Position numbers and translations under genes: made by a program. The notes below the pieces were generated by a model, which was given only the letters and a program-made list of their open reading frames with translations, had not been told where the DNA came from and searched no databases. From positions 32,414,463 through 32,478,462 of the forward strand of contig NC_060887.1 in assembly GCF_014805685.1 (NCBI RefSeq): a stretch of DNA of 64,000 bases, written 5' to 3'. This document shows, in pieces, positions 1-12,604 of this stretch; within the stretch, counting starts at the first letter, position 1, and each line of letters opens with the position of its first letter. The stretch comes from Silurus meridionalis (Eukaryota > Chordata > Actinopteri > Siluriformes > Siluridae).

Positions 1-164
1 GGCGTGTCATGTGCATGTCAGACTCACAGGAAAGCTGCCCCAGTGTTGTTTCTTGGAGCTGGAGTGAGGTGAAGGCGGGTCTGAGGCGGGTAAGTGGGCG
101 TGTCATGTGAATGTCAGACTCACAGGAAAGCTGCCCCACTGGTGTTTCTTGGAGCTGGAGTGAG
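1..164. repeat. Tandem duplication, 96-bp period, upstream of cyb5a
   Basis: A 68-bp segment at 1-68 recurs at 97-164 with few differences; both start GGCGTGTCATGTG and end GGAGCTGGAGTGAG, separated by a GC-rich spacer. The second copy ends about 85 bp before the cyb5a start codon, so it lies in the proximal promoter or 5' UTR. The window starts inside the repeat, so more copies may lie to the left. Confidence 0.85.
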
Positions 165-248
165 TTCCTGACTGTGTGTGTGAGTGTGTTAAAGTGTGTG
201 TACTGGTGGACACACTGCTAAGCTGAGATCTTCACTACGGCCTTACTA

Positions 249-727
249 ATGGAGGATCATGGATCTGACGGGAAAGCGGTGAAGTATTACCGCTTGTCTG
301 AAGTGGAGGAGCACAACTCGTTCAAAAGTACATGGATCATCATCAACCATAATGTGTACGACGTGACAAAGTTCCTAGAAGAGGTGGGGTTTGATTTATA
401 TAATAATAAAAAATGACGTGTGCAGGCCCTACAGGAGTCTACAGTGTTACTGTAGACTGTAGACTACAGTGTTACTGTAACCGAACTGTGCGCGTGAGTG
501 AACTCTAGTGAACTGCTCGACTGAGTGAGGACTGAGAGAGGTTTGGCAGTGAGATGTGTGTTCAGATAGGATTAGTCAGCACACAGAGACTAGAGGATAT
601 CTGCACCTTTCATCATTTATTTTACACACACACACGCACACACATTTACATTACACATTTATGTCATTCATGTTTATATTGACGTTTATATTAACACACG
701 TGTCTCTCTCTCTCTCTCTTTCTCTCA

Positions 728-770
<43 letters not shown>

Positions 771-891
771 CGGTGCATCATGACTGCAGTGTTTTGTGGA
801 AGCTTTCCCAAATATCTGAGTTCAGCATTTTACACTACTGCATGTCCAGTCTAAGGAATTTTCTAATCAGTTTTCAGTCTGTGTAAGAGTT

Positions 892-954
<63 letters not shown>

Positions 955-966
955 ATGTAACTAGCT

Positions 967-1017
<51 letters not shown>

Positions 1018-1072
1018 ATGTATTTAGCTTCTTTCTCTCCTTCTTTCTTTCTATGTATTGAGCTTCTTTCTC

Positions 1073-1124
<52 letters not shown>

Positions 1125-1193
1125 TCCTTTTCAGTCTATGTAACATTATTTTTTCAGTCTGTGTAACAGTTCTTTCTTTCTTTCTTTCTTTCT

Positions 1194-1224
<31 letters not shown>

Positions 1225-1259
1225 ATGTAACTAGCTTCTTTCTTTCTTTCTTTCTTTCT

Positions 1260-1302
<43 letters not shown>

Positions 1303-1359
1303 ATGTATTTAGCTTCTTTCTCCCTTCTTTCTTTCTATGTATTTAGCTTCTTTCTCTCT

Positions 1360-1434
<75 letters not shown>

Positions 1435-1481
1435 ATGTATTTAGCTTCTTTCTCTCCTTCTTTCTTTCTATGTATTTAGCT

Positions 1482-1549
<68 letters not shown>

Positions 1550-1596
1550 TCCTTTTTAAGTCTATGTAACATTATTTTTTCAGTCTGTGTAACAGT

Positions 1597-1651
<55 letters not shown>

Positions 1652-1698
1652 ATGTATTTAGCTTCTTTCTTTCTTTCTTTCTTTCTATGTATTTAGCT

Positions 1699-1757
<59 letters not shown>

Positions 1758-1769
1758 ATGTATTCAGCT

Positions 1770-1840
<71 letters not shown>

Positions 1841-3060
1841 ATGTAACTAGCTTCTGTCTGTCTGTCTGTCTGTCTAAGATAAGGCACAAGACCACACACA
1901 CATACACATCTCAATTACCTCAATTACATGTAAACTTCTTAGTGTACAAAGACAACTGGGGCAAAATTACTTTTTTTTTACGTTTAATTACGTTTTTTTA
2001 GGCTGACTGTGCACTCAAACTCAAACTTACCTCATATCCAGAAGAGATGTTTGTAGTGACTGTATGACTTCATGAAGTGAGTGCTTAGTGGCAGTACACT
2101 TTAATGACTTCTAACAGTGTTTTAAAAGAACAAAAGGAGAAGTAAAGTAATGAGAATAGTTTATATATATATATATATATATACAGTAAATATAAATATA
2201 ATGAATTAGATGAGGAGTTCCCTTTTGTGTCTGGTTCCTCAAAACTTGCAGGCACTAACATAAATTCATATTTTATATCCTTTATTTCTTTCAAGCAGCT
2301 TTGGAACAATGTCCATTGTTAAAAATGCTCTACAGATAAACTGAATTGAATTGAATGTTTAACGTTCTAGTTCTAATGGCCTGTTGCCCGAACCCTTAGC
2401 AGATGGATATTATGACACAGGGTGTGTAGTTAAATAGTATCGTGATGTGATTGTGACTTATACCACATCAGTGTTCCGGTCTGGAAGAAGGAGACACATG
2501 GTAGAAAGTCTTTAAGATGCAACATAAGACCTGGTTGTCTGAATGTCGTGTCTGTTCAGCACCCAGGAGGAGAGGAGGTGTTACGAGAGCAGGCTGGAGG
2601 TGACGCCACGGAGAGCTTCGAGGACGTGGGTCATTCCACAGACGCCAGAGAAATGAAAAAGAGCATGATGATAGGAGAACTGCATCCGGTGAGTAGCAGG
2701 TTTAAGACTTTCCATTCCTTCACCAGTATGTGGAATAGTTACAGTCATTAACACTGTGCTTTATAGTTATCGATAATCATGTTATCAGATCAAAGACATT
2801 CCATAAAATGATCTAACGGTTTTGATTTCTTCAAAAATTAGGCTACTTTTTTTACATGCTTATAATCAAATAAAGCTTTGGTAGATGTTTTTGTATCCAT
2901 TTAACGTTGAATATCACCTATATTAAACATTTTACATATTGACTATGTGCAAGAGCAAGATGAGGAAAGAAAAGACACAACATCATGATAAAAAAGAGCG
3001 GTTTTTGTAAAAAAACATTTTTACCATACATAAACATACATTACTATGAAGGAGGTGTAA

Positions 3061-3127
<67 letters not shown>

Positions 3128-3172
3128 TCCTTTTTTAGTCTATGTAACTAGTTCTTATTTTCAGTCTGTGTT

Positions 3173-3240
<68 letters not shown>

Positions 3241-3279
3241 TCAGTCTATGTAACTAGTTTCTTTTTTCAGTTCCTGTAA

Positions 3280-3338
<59 letters not shown>

Positions 3339-3374
3339 TCCTTTTTAGTCTATGTAACTAGCTTCTTTCTTTCT

Positions 3375-3425
<51 letters not shown>

Positions 3426-3456
3426 ATGTAACTAGTTCTTATTTTCAGTCTGTGTT

Positions 3457-3532
<76 letters not shown>

Positions 3533-3572
3533 TCCTTTTTAGTCTATGTAACTAGTTCTTATTTTCAGTCTG

Positions 3573-3612
<40 letters not shown>

Positions 3613-3646
3613 TCAGTCTATGTAACTAGTTCTTATTTTCAGTCTG

Positions 3647-3698
<52 letters not shown>

Positions 3699-3736
3699 TC
3701 AGTCTATGTAACTAGTTTCTTTTTCAGTTAGTGTAA

Positions 3737-3819
<83 letters not shown>

Positions 3820-3871
3820 TCCTTTTTAGTCTATGTAACTAGTTCTTATTTTCAGTCTGTTTCTTTCTTTC

Positions 3872-3907
<36 letters not shown>

Positions 3908-3948
3908 TTTTCAGTCTATGTAACTAGTTTCTTTTTCAGTTCGTGTAA

Positions 3949-4019
<71 letters not shown>

Positions 4020-4057
4020 TCCTTTTTAGTCTATGTAACTAGCTTCTTTCTTTCTTT

Positions 4058-4097
<40 letters not shown>

Positions 4098-4133
4098 TTT
4101 TCAGTCTATGTAACTAGTTTCTTTTTCAGTCTG

Positions 4134-4185
<52 letters not shown>

Positions 4186-4229
4186 TCCTTTTTAGTCTAT
4201 GTAACTAGTTCTTATTTTCAGTCTGTGTT

Positions 4230-4320
<91 letters not shown>

Positions 4321-4335
4321 TTTCAGTTAGTGTAA

Positions 4336-4398
<63 letters not shown>

Positions 4399-4436
4399 TC
4401 AGTCTATGTAACTAGTTTCTTTTTCAGTTCGTGTAA

Positions 4437-4499
<63 letters not shown>

Positions 4500-4540
4500 T
4501 TTTCAGTCTATGTAACTAGTTTCTTTTTCAGTTCCTGTAA

Positions 4541-4599
<59 letters not shown>

Positions 4600-4641
4600 T
4601 CCTTTTTAGTCTATGTAACTAGTTCTTATTTTCAGTCTGTT

Positions 4642-4697
<56 letters not shown>

Positions 4698-4753
4698 TCA
4701 GTCTATGTAACTAGTTTCTTTTTCAGTTCGTGTAACTTTCTTTCTTTCTTTCT

Positions 4754-4821
<68 letters not shown>

Positions 4822-4931
4822 TCCTTTTTAGTCTATGTAACTAGTTCTTATTTTCAGTCTGTGTTTCTTTCTTTCTTTCTTTCTTTCTTTCTTTCAGTCT
4901 ATGTAACTAGTTCTTATTTTCAGTCTGTGTT

Positions 4932-4983
<52 letters not shown>

Positions 4984-5020
4984 TCAGTCTATGTAACTAG
5001 TTTCTTTTTCAGTTCTGTAA

Positions 5021-5095
<75 letters not shown>

Positions 5096-5137
5096 TCCTT
5101 TTTAGTCTATGTAACTAGTTCTTATTTTCAGTCTGTT

Positions 5138-5169
<32 letters not shown>

Positions 5170-5292
5170 TTTTCAGTCTATGTAACTAGTTTCTTTTTCA
5201 GTTCGTGTAACTTTCTTTCTTTCTTTCTTCTTTCTTTCTTTCTTTCTTTCTTTCCTTTTTAGTCTATGTAACTAGTTCTTATTTTCAGTCTG

Positions 5293-5352
<60 letters not shown>

Positions 5353-5393
5353 TTTTCAGTCTATGTAACTAGTTTCTTTTTCAGTTCCTGTAA

Positions 5394-5460
<67 letters not shown>

Positions 5461-5549
5461 TCCTTTTTAGTCTATGTAACTAGTTCTTATTTTCAGTCTG
5501 TTTGTGTTTCCTTCTTTCTTTCTTACTTTTTCATTCTTTGTAACTAGCT

Positions 5550-5632
<83 letters not shown>

Positions 5633-7478
5633 TCCTTTTTAGTCTATGTAACTAGCTTATTTCATTATTCTTATTCCATTTTTTTTTCTTTCCTTTTTGG
5701 GTCTATGTAACTAGTTCTTTTTTACTTAGTCTCTAACTTTTTAAAACTAAAATAAAAATCGAATGTATATGTCAGGCACAAAATTTTATTTTTTATTTTA
5801 TTATATTTTAGAATTTCCATATAACAGCTTATGTACATTTTTAGTTGGAGCAAATAATTTTTCTTCAAATTTTCTACATTATATAAGTGTTTGTAAGTGT
5901 AGACACAGTGCATAAATAAGTAAAAAAAATAATAATAATAAATAATTGAAGAAACATTGCAGTGTAAAATCAGATTGAAAAATGAAATATGATTATATTA
6001 CTGCATTGTTTAGAGTTTTCGATTAACTAATGCCACTTTCCATTGAATTTCTTGTTATATGGTGTAAAATGTCATCCTTTGTAATTAGACACCGGATTAC
6101 TGTGTGATTCAGTGAGAGCGGCGATCGTGCTCGGGTGATTGCACTCCGTTTAATTTCTGTTGCTTTCTGATCTGAAGTCCTACTGTAAAGTTTGGTGAGA
6201 TCTGAACGTGTAGACATGCTACAGTACATCAGGGGGACGCATAACTGAGCTGCACTCAACCAGAACATTGTGTTTCTTTTGTGTAATTTAGGACTGAGCC
6301 CCGGCCATTTCCCTTCTGAACAGTCTGCTTTGTGCGGCTGGGCTAGATAAATGTTTTAGCATCGGGGCGATGCGTAACTTTAGCTTATGCAATCCCAGAT
6401 GTTTTGCATGACCTGTGGAGCTCGAGGCGCTCGCTGGAATCTGTTTTATTGAGCTGCACAGGACTGCATTCACGGTGTTAAATGAATTACAGGGTTCGCA
6501 TGCGAATTATTTAGTCTTTAACAGCATGTCAGTGTTTGGCTGTGTGCTGAGTGTGTTCTATTGATTTATATGTGTATTTGGTAATGAATTACATTTATTC
6601 TCTCTCTCTCTCCTTCTCTCCTTCTCTCCGTGCAGGATGACAGGCATAAGATCGCCAAACCACCCGTATGTAACATCCCTATCTCTTCTTAGAAATGTCC
6701 CAACCACTGATAGTGTTCTATTTTTTATCACTATCGCATGATAAAAATGTAAAAAAAAAAAAAATCTGTTTTTGTTTTTTTTTTGTCTCTACAGGAATCA
6801 CTCGTAACCACAGTTCATGAACCCACAAGGTAATCCCAGAATGCATTGCCCCTAACCGTCATACAGTGTTAGCCAGAATAGTCATGTAGCAACAATTTCT
6901 TTTTCATGCCAAATGTGGTGAGTAGTGTCTGAGGGAAATTACAGAAAAATGATTGAATTTCTTACATCCTCCAGGATGCTTCATTCTGATTATATACATT
7001 TATATATATAATATTTTTAACGTTTAAATTAGCACGTGCAAACTTTCACCTGCGGGATACCTGTCTTAGCTAGCCAGTTAGCTAATTTAGCGAATGCTAT
7101 GCTAGGCTGAGTTGTATGGTGTATTTTGACAGGTGAAACGAATGAACATGACGATGCAAATTAAATATGATTCGAGTAAAATTTTAGAGCATCTGATTTG
7201 ATCAGTACTCAAATATTTGAATCATATGAACGTAAGATCAAAGGTGCGCTAGTCCTCAACACCAAGACACATTTTTAGTGAAAAGCAAAATCAGTTGATT
7301 TGAAGGCATGATTTCCGTGTATATTTAACACAATGGATTTTTGATAGTTTTGTGTTTCTATTGTTCTTGTTCTGTTTTTCTTTGGTCCTGAAGCTGGTGG
7401 ACGAACTGGTTGATACCCCTCCTGGCGGCTGTGATCGTCACACTGATGTACCGTATATATACAGCTGAAGATGCATGA
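249..7478 (+). CDS. cyb5a: Cytochrome b5, microsomal (five coding exons, complete)
   Basis: Cytochrome b5 carries electrons on the cytosolic face of the ER, from cytochrome b5 reductase or P450 reductase to fatty-acid desaturases and P450 enzymes. Coding exons are 249-383, 2560-2688, 6636-6665, 6795-6829 and 7394-7478. All junctions are GT-AG; the first three introns are phase 0 and the last is phase 2. The product is 137 residues (human 134). It reads [13 protein letters not shown], then [20 protein letters not shown] across the exon 1-2 junction, then [12 protein letters not shown]. The two haem-ligand histidines are His46 (HPGG) and His70 (GHST). Exons 3-4 give [10 protein letters not shown] and [11 protein letters not shown]. 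Exon 5 gives SWWTNW, a hydrophobic anchor at about residues 116-129 and the tail YRIYTAEDA, the ER tail-anchor form rather than the mitochondrial CYB5B form. The start ATG has a weak upstream context but is the only one fitting the family. Introns 1 and 2 are filled with TTTC arrays. Confidence 0.96.
628..770. repeat. CA and CT microsatellites in cyb5a intron 1
   Basis: Short (CA)n near 628-650, (CT)n at about 701-740 and (CA)n at about 741-769 lie in intron 1 before the long TTTC array. They are simple repeats without coding potential. Confidence 0.9.
886..1872. repeat. Composite TTTC array, block 1 (cyb5a intron 1)
   Basis: Runs of (TTTC)n are separated about fourteen times by short spacers of the form CTATGTAACTAGCTTC, CTATGTATTTAGCTTC or TCTATGTAACATTATT. 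It ends in a (TCTG)n run at about 1855-1875. The plus strand is almost pure pyrimidine, so the array has strong strand asymmetry. It lies about 700 bp upstream of exon 2. Confidence 0.95.
2206..2358 (+). repeat. Interspersed repeat fragment (ACAATGTCCATTG family)
   Basis: It contains GAGTTCCCTTTTGTGTCTGG and, after a gap, AGCTTTGGAACAATGTCC followed by a GAATTGAATTGAATG tail. Related copies lie at 30415-30482 (+), 34674-34862 (-) and 58511-58714 (+). It looks like an old dispersed retroposon common in fish genomes; I cannot name the family. A short (TA)n lies just upstream at 2163-2181. Confidence 0.6.
3058..5710. repeat. Composite TTTC array, block 2 (cyb5a intron 2)
   Basis: About 2.65 kb of (TTTC)n runs are broken by some two dozen spacers around TCTATGTAACTAG. 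Two spacer forms tend to alternate. One begins CCTTTTTAG and ends TTCTTATTTTCAGTCTGT. The other begins TTTCAG or TTTTTTCAG and ends TTTCTTTTTCAGTTCGTGTAAC. This makes a higher-order unit of about 180-250 bp. Many units end in polypyrimidine plus CAG, resembling 3' splice sites. Confidence 0.95.
5711..6635. other. Rest of cyb5a intron 2
   Basis: AT-rich unique sequence to about 6000, then more balanced sequence with no recognised coding signal. It ends in a CT-rich tract (6600-6630) and the exon 3 acceptor TGCAG. Confidence 0.6.
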
Positions 7479-8042
7479 CCGGTGCTTTTACTCACACACA
7501 CTCAGTGGACTGTTGGTGTTCAGCTGTCATTGCTGTATGTAATTTCCTCAGCACACATTCCGAACGCTGAACTCGACCATCCATAAGATAAAACATTTCA
7601 GGGTTTGTTTTTTTCCACCAGCCGTCACAGCTATAATTAATGAAGGTTTTTTTTTCCTAATAGTTGCAAGCCTCTGTGTAATTAAACACAACAGTAAGGC
7701 AGTAGATGTATAACGATTTCTAATTACATGCATAAACCTGCTTTGAAAAAACAACAAAAAAAAAAGGCATGCAATTAGTGTGCAGGTTTTGAGACAGGTT
7801 TCTGAGGCATTATCAGTGATTTTGTGTTTTTTTTCTTCATGATTTTGTTTCATAACACAAATAGATTAACGTTGACCTTTGAAGGCAATTCTTTCTCTTT
7901 TTCTTTAGCTCGTACTAACCTTTTTATGTATCACACACTGGATTATAACGCCAACTTTTTTTTTCTTTTTATATTTCTTTAAAAAAAAAATGCTGCTGTT
8001 GTCTTATTTTGTTGTACAGGGATCAAACACCACTGGTTAAGT

Positions 8043-8500
8043 CCTACATACACTTGCCAAAAGTTTGCAGAGCTTTTTGAGCATCACATTCCTCATTTGG
8101 TCCCAGTTTGCTCTTATAACTTCCTCCACTCTTCAGGGAAGATGTTCCACTACATTTTGGAGTGTGCTGATAGATATTTGTGTTCTTCATACACAAGAGT
8201 GTAAGTAAAGTCAGGTACTGGTGTAGGTGAGGTGAAAATGTATGGGGTTCAGTCAATGTTGCAGTTCATCTCAAAGGTGTTCAAAATGGTTGAGATCAGA
8301 GCTCTATAGCAGGAGATCTTCCACTCCAACCCATGTAAAGCATATCTCCATTGCTGGAACACGTTACGTCCTCCTAGTTCAAGTGAAGGGAAAATTTCAT
8401 GCTATCCAAAGACGTCCTATACAATTGTGTTCCTTCAGCTTTTCAATAACTGTTTGGGAAAGAAATGCACATGGCAATACTTGTGTCTATATAGTGTATT
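8043..8500 (-). mobile_element. Tc1-derived non-autonomous element
   Basis: On the minus strand it reads like the 3' part of a fish Tc1 transposase (TAGAGCTCTGATCTCAACC, then the CACCTTTGAG and CTTCCC.GAAGAGTGGAGG blocks). The left edge has CACTTGCCAAAAGTTTGCAG and the right edge TATATAGTGTATT, remnants of inverted termini. The frame is broken. Related copies are at 15671, 24545, 48068, 54880, 59606 and 62735. Confidence 0.75.
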
Positions 8501-8669
8501 CAATAGTTTTTCCTGCTCACAATTCACCCCAATCATCTAATGTGTTATATAGAACTTCCTTTGGTGAAGTGGTGTGTTGATAAGGCATCCTCCAGCACCA
8601 GGTTTGATAAAAGACAAAGGGAAGTGTCTATAAACATGTGAATTATTTGGCCTGTACACAAAATGGCAA

Positions 8670-8842
8670 AATGTTAAGTGGTTAAGATGTTGGACTTTGA
8701 ATGAAAAGGTCTTCAAATCCCAGCTCTACTAAGCTGCAACTGCTGGACCCTTGAACCAGGCCCTTAACCATTAACTGCTTGTTGTATTGATAAGAAAGCT
8801 GTACATGGGTAAAAGTGTCTGCCAAAATGCAGTAAATGTAAA
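8670..8842 (+). mobile_element. tRNA-derived SINE
   Basis: It has a tRNA-like head (AAGTGGTTAAGATGTTGGAC as A-box region, TTCAAATCCC as B box), then CTGGACCCTTGAACCAGGCC and a tail ending in AAATGCAGTAAATGTAAA. This is the same family as copies at 46148, 51646 and several on the minus strand. Confidence 0.7.
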
Positions 8843-10184
8843 ACCTTTGCTTTTAATGGCAACAGCAAACAAATCATTTGTCAGGAAATTAGCAAAAATG
8901 AAACAATTACATTAAATCTCTAGCAGCACCTTTAATCCCGGTTTCATTGACAAGCTCGTTGTCATCAGGTTTTTCAGAGAACCAAAAATAGAAATCACAG
9001 AAGATACAATAGTATATTTTGTCCACTCAGACAATTTGACCTTAAACATTTGAATCATTTACGATTGACCTTTTCGTAAGAGGAGACCATATAACCGAAT
9101 TTTCTCTTTTTCCCCAAACAATTCGCTCCAAACAAAAAGTAAATGGTGGCACATGAGCTCTCAGAAGCGCATTTGTTTCACGCTCCTTTATTTCCTGACT
9201 AATAATTTGATGTTAAGACCTTTAAATACTTCATATGTTCCCGTTTTGGGATTGACCTTTTTTTCTACACATATACACCTTTATGTATTCAGTGTTGAGG
9301 TAGTTTAAATCCAGGCCTAGAAACCGATTCGCTGCATATTTTAACACACTAACATATCTTTCCCAGTTTTATTATTATCGAGGAGTTGTACTGAGGACCA
9401 CCCGGGTGCTGACAACTAGAAACGGTGCTGATGCATTCCATTGTATACATCTGGATTTAAGCAATGTATTGTTTGAAAGATCATTATGTATCCTGTGAAC
9501 TACATCGTATATATTTTGTAGCACCCCAGGTATTCATTGGGTTTTTTCCTCTAAAGTGACCTAAAATCTGAAAAAACAGTATTTCCAAATCTCCTGTTGT
9601 CTGCAATACACAGGGCATAGTGTTGTGGGCCAGTACTGACACACACACACAAAGGCTCAAGGATAATGAAGGTTGATAAGCTGTTATAGAAGAAGAGATG
9701 TATGTAAGCTTCCATGTGACTCATCTACTCAGGAATAGCATCACGGTCAACAAAGCATAGTTTGAATCCCGTCCTGTCGCAGCAAGCGATGAAAAATTGC
9801 GCTTATGTGTCCAATTGGAGTTTTTCCCCTCTTTGTTCATTATCTTTTAATTGCATTAAAGAACGAATTATTTAAAAATCCTGTTGTGTGTTCATTTTTT
9901 TCTGTTGTGCTTTGCGTCTCTTTTTACACACACACGGTTTGTTCGTCCACCGCCAGCATTTGGTGTGCATAAAGTATGTCAACTCAAACACGTCTAAAAT
10001 GACCCGTAAGTGAACCGTACTCGGACCACCCCAGACATGATCTCATTGGGGTTCGGTTGTCAGGGGTTTTTTGGCGGTCACTTGATTTGTGATTTGCGAA
10101 ACCAAAATGATTGCAGTTTGCCTTAACGCCTGAACAACTTAACCCTTGCTGTTCATACGGAAATTTTTTTTTTAACGTTATAGC

Positions 10185-10690
10185 AAGTCAAGTGAAGAAG
10201 CTTTTGTTGTCATTTCAACCGTGTATACAGTGGTGTGAATTTCTGACTTCTTTTTTCATGTTTGTCACACTTTAATGTTCCAGATCGTCAAACTAATTTG
10301 AATATTAGTAAAAAATAACACCAGTGAACACAACATGCAGTTTTCAAATGAAGGTTTTTTTTTAATAATTAAGGCAAAACAAAATCTATAACTACATGGC
10401 CCTGTGTGAAAAAGTGTTTGTCCCCTAAACCTGAAAACTGATTGGACCACCCTTAGCAGCAACAACTGCAATCAAGCGCTTGCGATAACTTGCAATTGCT
10501 GCAATTCGTATAGGGGCAAACACTTTTTCACACCACTGTAGCTGACACTGTACCCAGTGAAATGAGACAACGTTCCTCCAGAACCCTGGTGCTACATACA
10601 ACAACATAAAGCTACATAACAGAACACACAGAGCTGAGGACTAGTAAGTGTCCAACCTGGTGGAAACAGTGCAAAGACAACACAACAGTA
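10185..10690. repeat. Dispersed repeat split by a Tc1-type MITE
   Basis: The left half (10185-10227, GAAGCTTTTGTTGTCATTTC) and right half (from 10539, GCTGACACTGTACCCAGTGA then ACAACGTTCCTCCAG) belong to one known-looking fish retroposon tail. A short related piece occurs at 46318-46390. The halves are separated by the element at 10228-10538 with duplicated TA. Confidence 0.6.
10228..10538. mobile_element. Tc1/mariner-type MITE with intact termini
   Basis: It starts CAGTGGTGTGAA and ends TTCACACCACTG, a perfect terminal inverted repeat, flanked on both sides by TA (10226-10227 and 10539-10540), the Tc1/mariner target. An internal partial terminus GTGTGAAAAAGTGTTTG lies at about 10405 and its complement at about 10517. 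At 311 bp it has no coding capacity. Confidence 0.85.
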
Positions 10691-10812
10691 AAACCCCAAA
10701 TGAAGGAAAGAAGCTCTAACCTGTTGTTGAATGGTCATGTAGCAGTAATACTCATTGTAAGAAGAAAAAAAAAGGACTTTATCGTTATATTGACCATATG
10801 TTTTGTTCTGCA

Positions 10813-11292
10813 CAGCAATAACCTGCTTTATTAAGGACACCTGTACACCTCTTTCATGCCATTAATGATATATCAGCCAGTTCTGATCGAAGGCTTCAGC
10901 TCATATCCACACATCAGAATGAGGAAAAGTGTGGAATCTTGGTGACTTGGCATGGATGCAGGTGCCAGATGGGCTGGTTTGAGTATTTCAGAAACTGCTG
11001 ATCTCCTGGGATTTTCACACACAACAGAGTCTCTAGAGTTTACACAGAATGGTGCAGAAACATGGTGTGAGAAACCATACAGGTCTGTAGGCAGAAACAC
11101 TGCTGATAGGAGAGATTGGAGGAGAAGGGCTGAACTGGTTCAAGCTGTCAGGGAAGGGAATGGTAACTCTTTACTATCGTGGTGAGCAGAAAAGCATCTC
11201 GTTATGCACAACATGTCGAAGGTTGGAGCAGAAGACCACTTTAGGTTTCTCTTCTGTCAACCAAGAACAGGAATTTGAGGCTGCGGAGGGTA
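10813..11292 (+). mobile_element. Tc1-like transposon, 5' part (transposase N-terminus remnant)
   Basis: The frame at 10952-11185 reads GARWAGLSISETADLLGFS, then FTQNGAETW and RRRAELVQAVREG. This matches the N-terminal helix-turn-helix region of a fish Tc1 transposase. It continues out of frame through AGCAGAAAAGCATCTCG and CCAAGAACAGGAATTTGAGG. The DDE catalytic part is missing, so it cannot move by itself. Confidence 0.75.
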
Positions 11293-12013
11293 AGTGTCGA
11301 TGAAACTGGAAGATAATAACACCATTTTTTTCTCTTTGTCAACCACTTCCATTAAAATATCAGATAGGTCTACGGCATGATGCAGGAGTTTGATGGTTCT
11401 GCAATGAAAATCCCTTACTGTGTTGCTTTCTTCCACCCCCATTTGCCTCTGCGACAGTTTTGTTTTTGACTATATGATCTATAATTCAGTGATACACAGC
11501 TCGATCTATAGAAGTCATGATGTGAATGAGAACTGGTCTCAGAGTTCAAAGTAATTGTAGCTATAATTCTGAGTATAATGGTGGCATCATCATGCTTCAA
11601 GTTCCCCACTTCTGATTCGTTAGATATGGAGCTGTCACACTTACAGACTTATAGGATGGGACCAGTTTTATAGGCAAGACCCAAAGAGCTGAGCTTTATG
11701 ACAGGAACTAGAGAAAGCCGATGGAGGTCAAGTCAGACATACTGTGTCCCTTTGTCAGAATAAATGAATGCCAAAAGGGGAAGGAAGTCTTGTTTGTCGC
11801 TTGTACTACTGGGAGGCTTCATATTTCACCCCTGAGTGAAGGTATGTATGAATGGGTTGACTATAAAAAGAACTTCATTATCAAGATTTCAACACAAGTC
11901 CCATGACACTGATTGAACTGATGTGTTACTTTGCTGCCATCTGGTAGTCATTCCTAACCACTGCAATTGTAAAGTTTAGGATTGTTTATTTTCTTCTTAT
12001 ACCAATATATATA

Positions 12014-12049
<36 letters not shown>

Positions 12050-12604
12050 CATATGTATTTGTATGTAAAAAAGAAAGAAAGAAAAAGAAAACCTATATTA
12101 TATATATATATATTTAGTTATGTAAACATTTACTGTATCTTAAACTTGAGCAGAAAAACAGGAAAATAATGTAAATGGGACTTTATTTTAGGGAAAATTT
12201 GTGTTTTTATTTAATTATTATTATTATTTTTTTATTCAGCTGAAACAAATGTTTTACAAATACACATTTCAGCATTATCACTAATCTGTGTGCAATTTCC
12301 TTGATAACCAATCAAGTGGACTTATGAAACTATTGATTATATCGCAATCGCTTATTGCAATTTTGACCACAATAATCGCAACATGACGTTTTTCCAAATT
12401 GTGCAGCACTAAAAAGAACCATGGAGAAACAAAACGTTAGACTTACAGTATATACAAGTGCTCATTACAAGGACATGTGTAGTCCTGTGAGAGTGCAGTG
12501 GCTGATGGGAATCATAGTAATAGAAAAAAAAAGCCACCAATTGTGCAAGTTCCCCCACTTAAAAAGACGAGAGAGGCCTGTAATTTTCATCATAGGTACA
12601 CTTA
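11293..12604. other. Spacer without recognised genes
   Basis: Low-complexity pieces only: (TG)n at 12016-12046 with flanking TA and AAAG runs. Short open frames show no family resemblance. Confidence 0.5.

Larger units (their letters stand above)
7479..10184 (+). other. cyb5a 3' UTR and downstream spacer
   Basis: No coding exon is seen. The 3' UTR starts after the TGA at 7476-7478. A plausible polyadenylation site is ATTAAA at 9855-9860, followed by a GT-rich stretch (about 9882-9920); an earlier ATTAAA lies at 7682. If the distal site is used, the 3' UTR is about 2.4 kb and contains a Tc1-derived copy and a SINE. The exact end is uncertain. Confidence 0.35.

Noticed and set aside
1687..2001. 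[12 protein letters not shown] open frames across the TTTC arrays (also at 2985-3257, 4861-5118, 5504-5710)
   Set aside because: Translation of a tetranucleotide repeat in introns of cyb5a; not genes.
8670..8842. Possible functional tRNA gene from the A/B-box-like head of the SINE copies
   Set aside because: No full cloverleaf or anticodon arm is retained; the sequence continues as a SINE with family members elsewhere.
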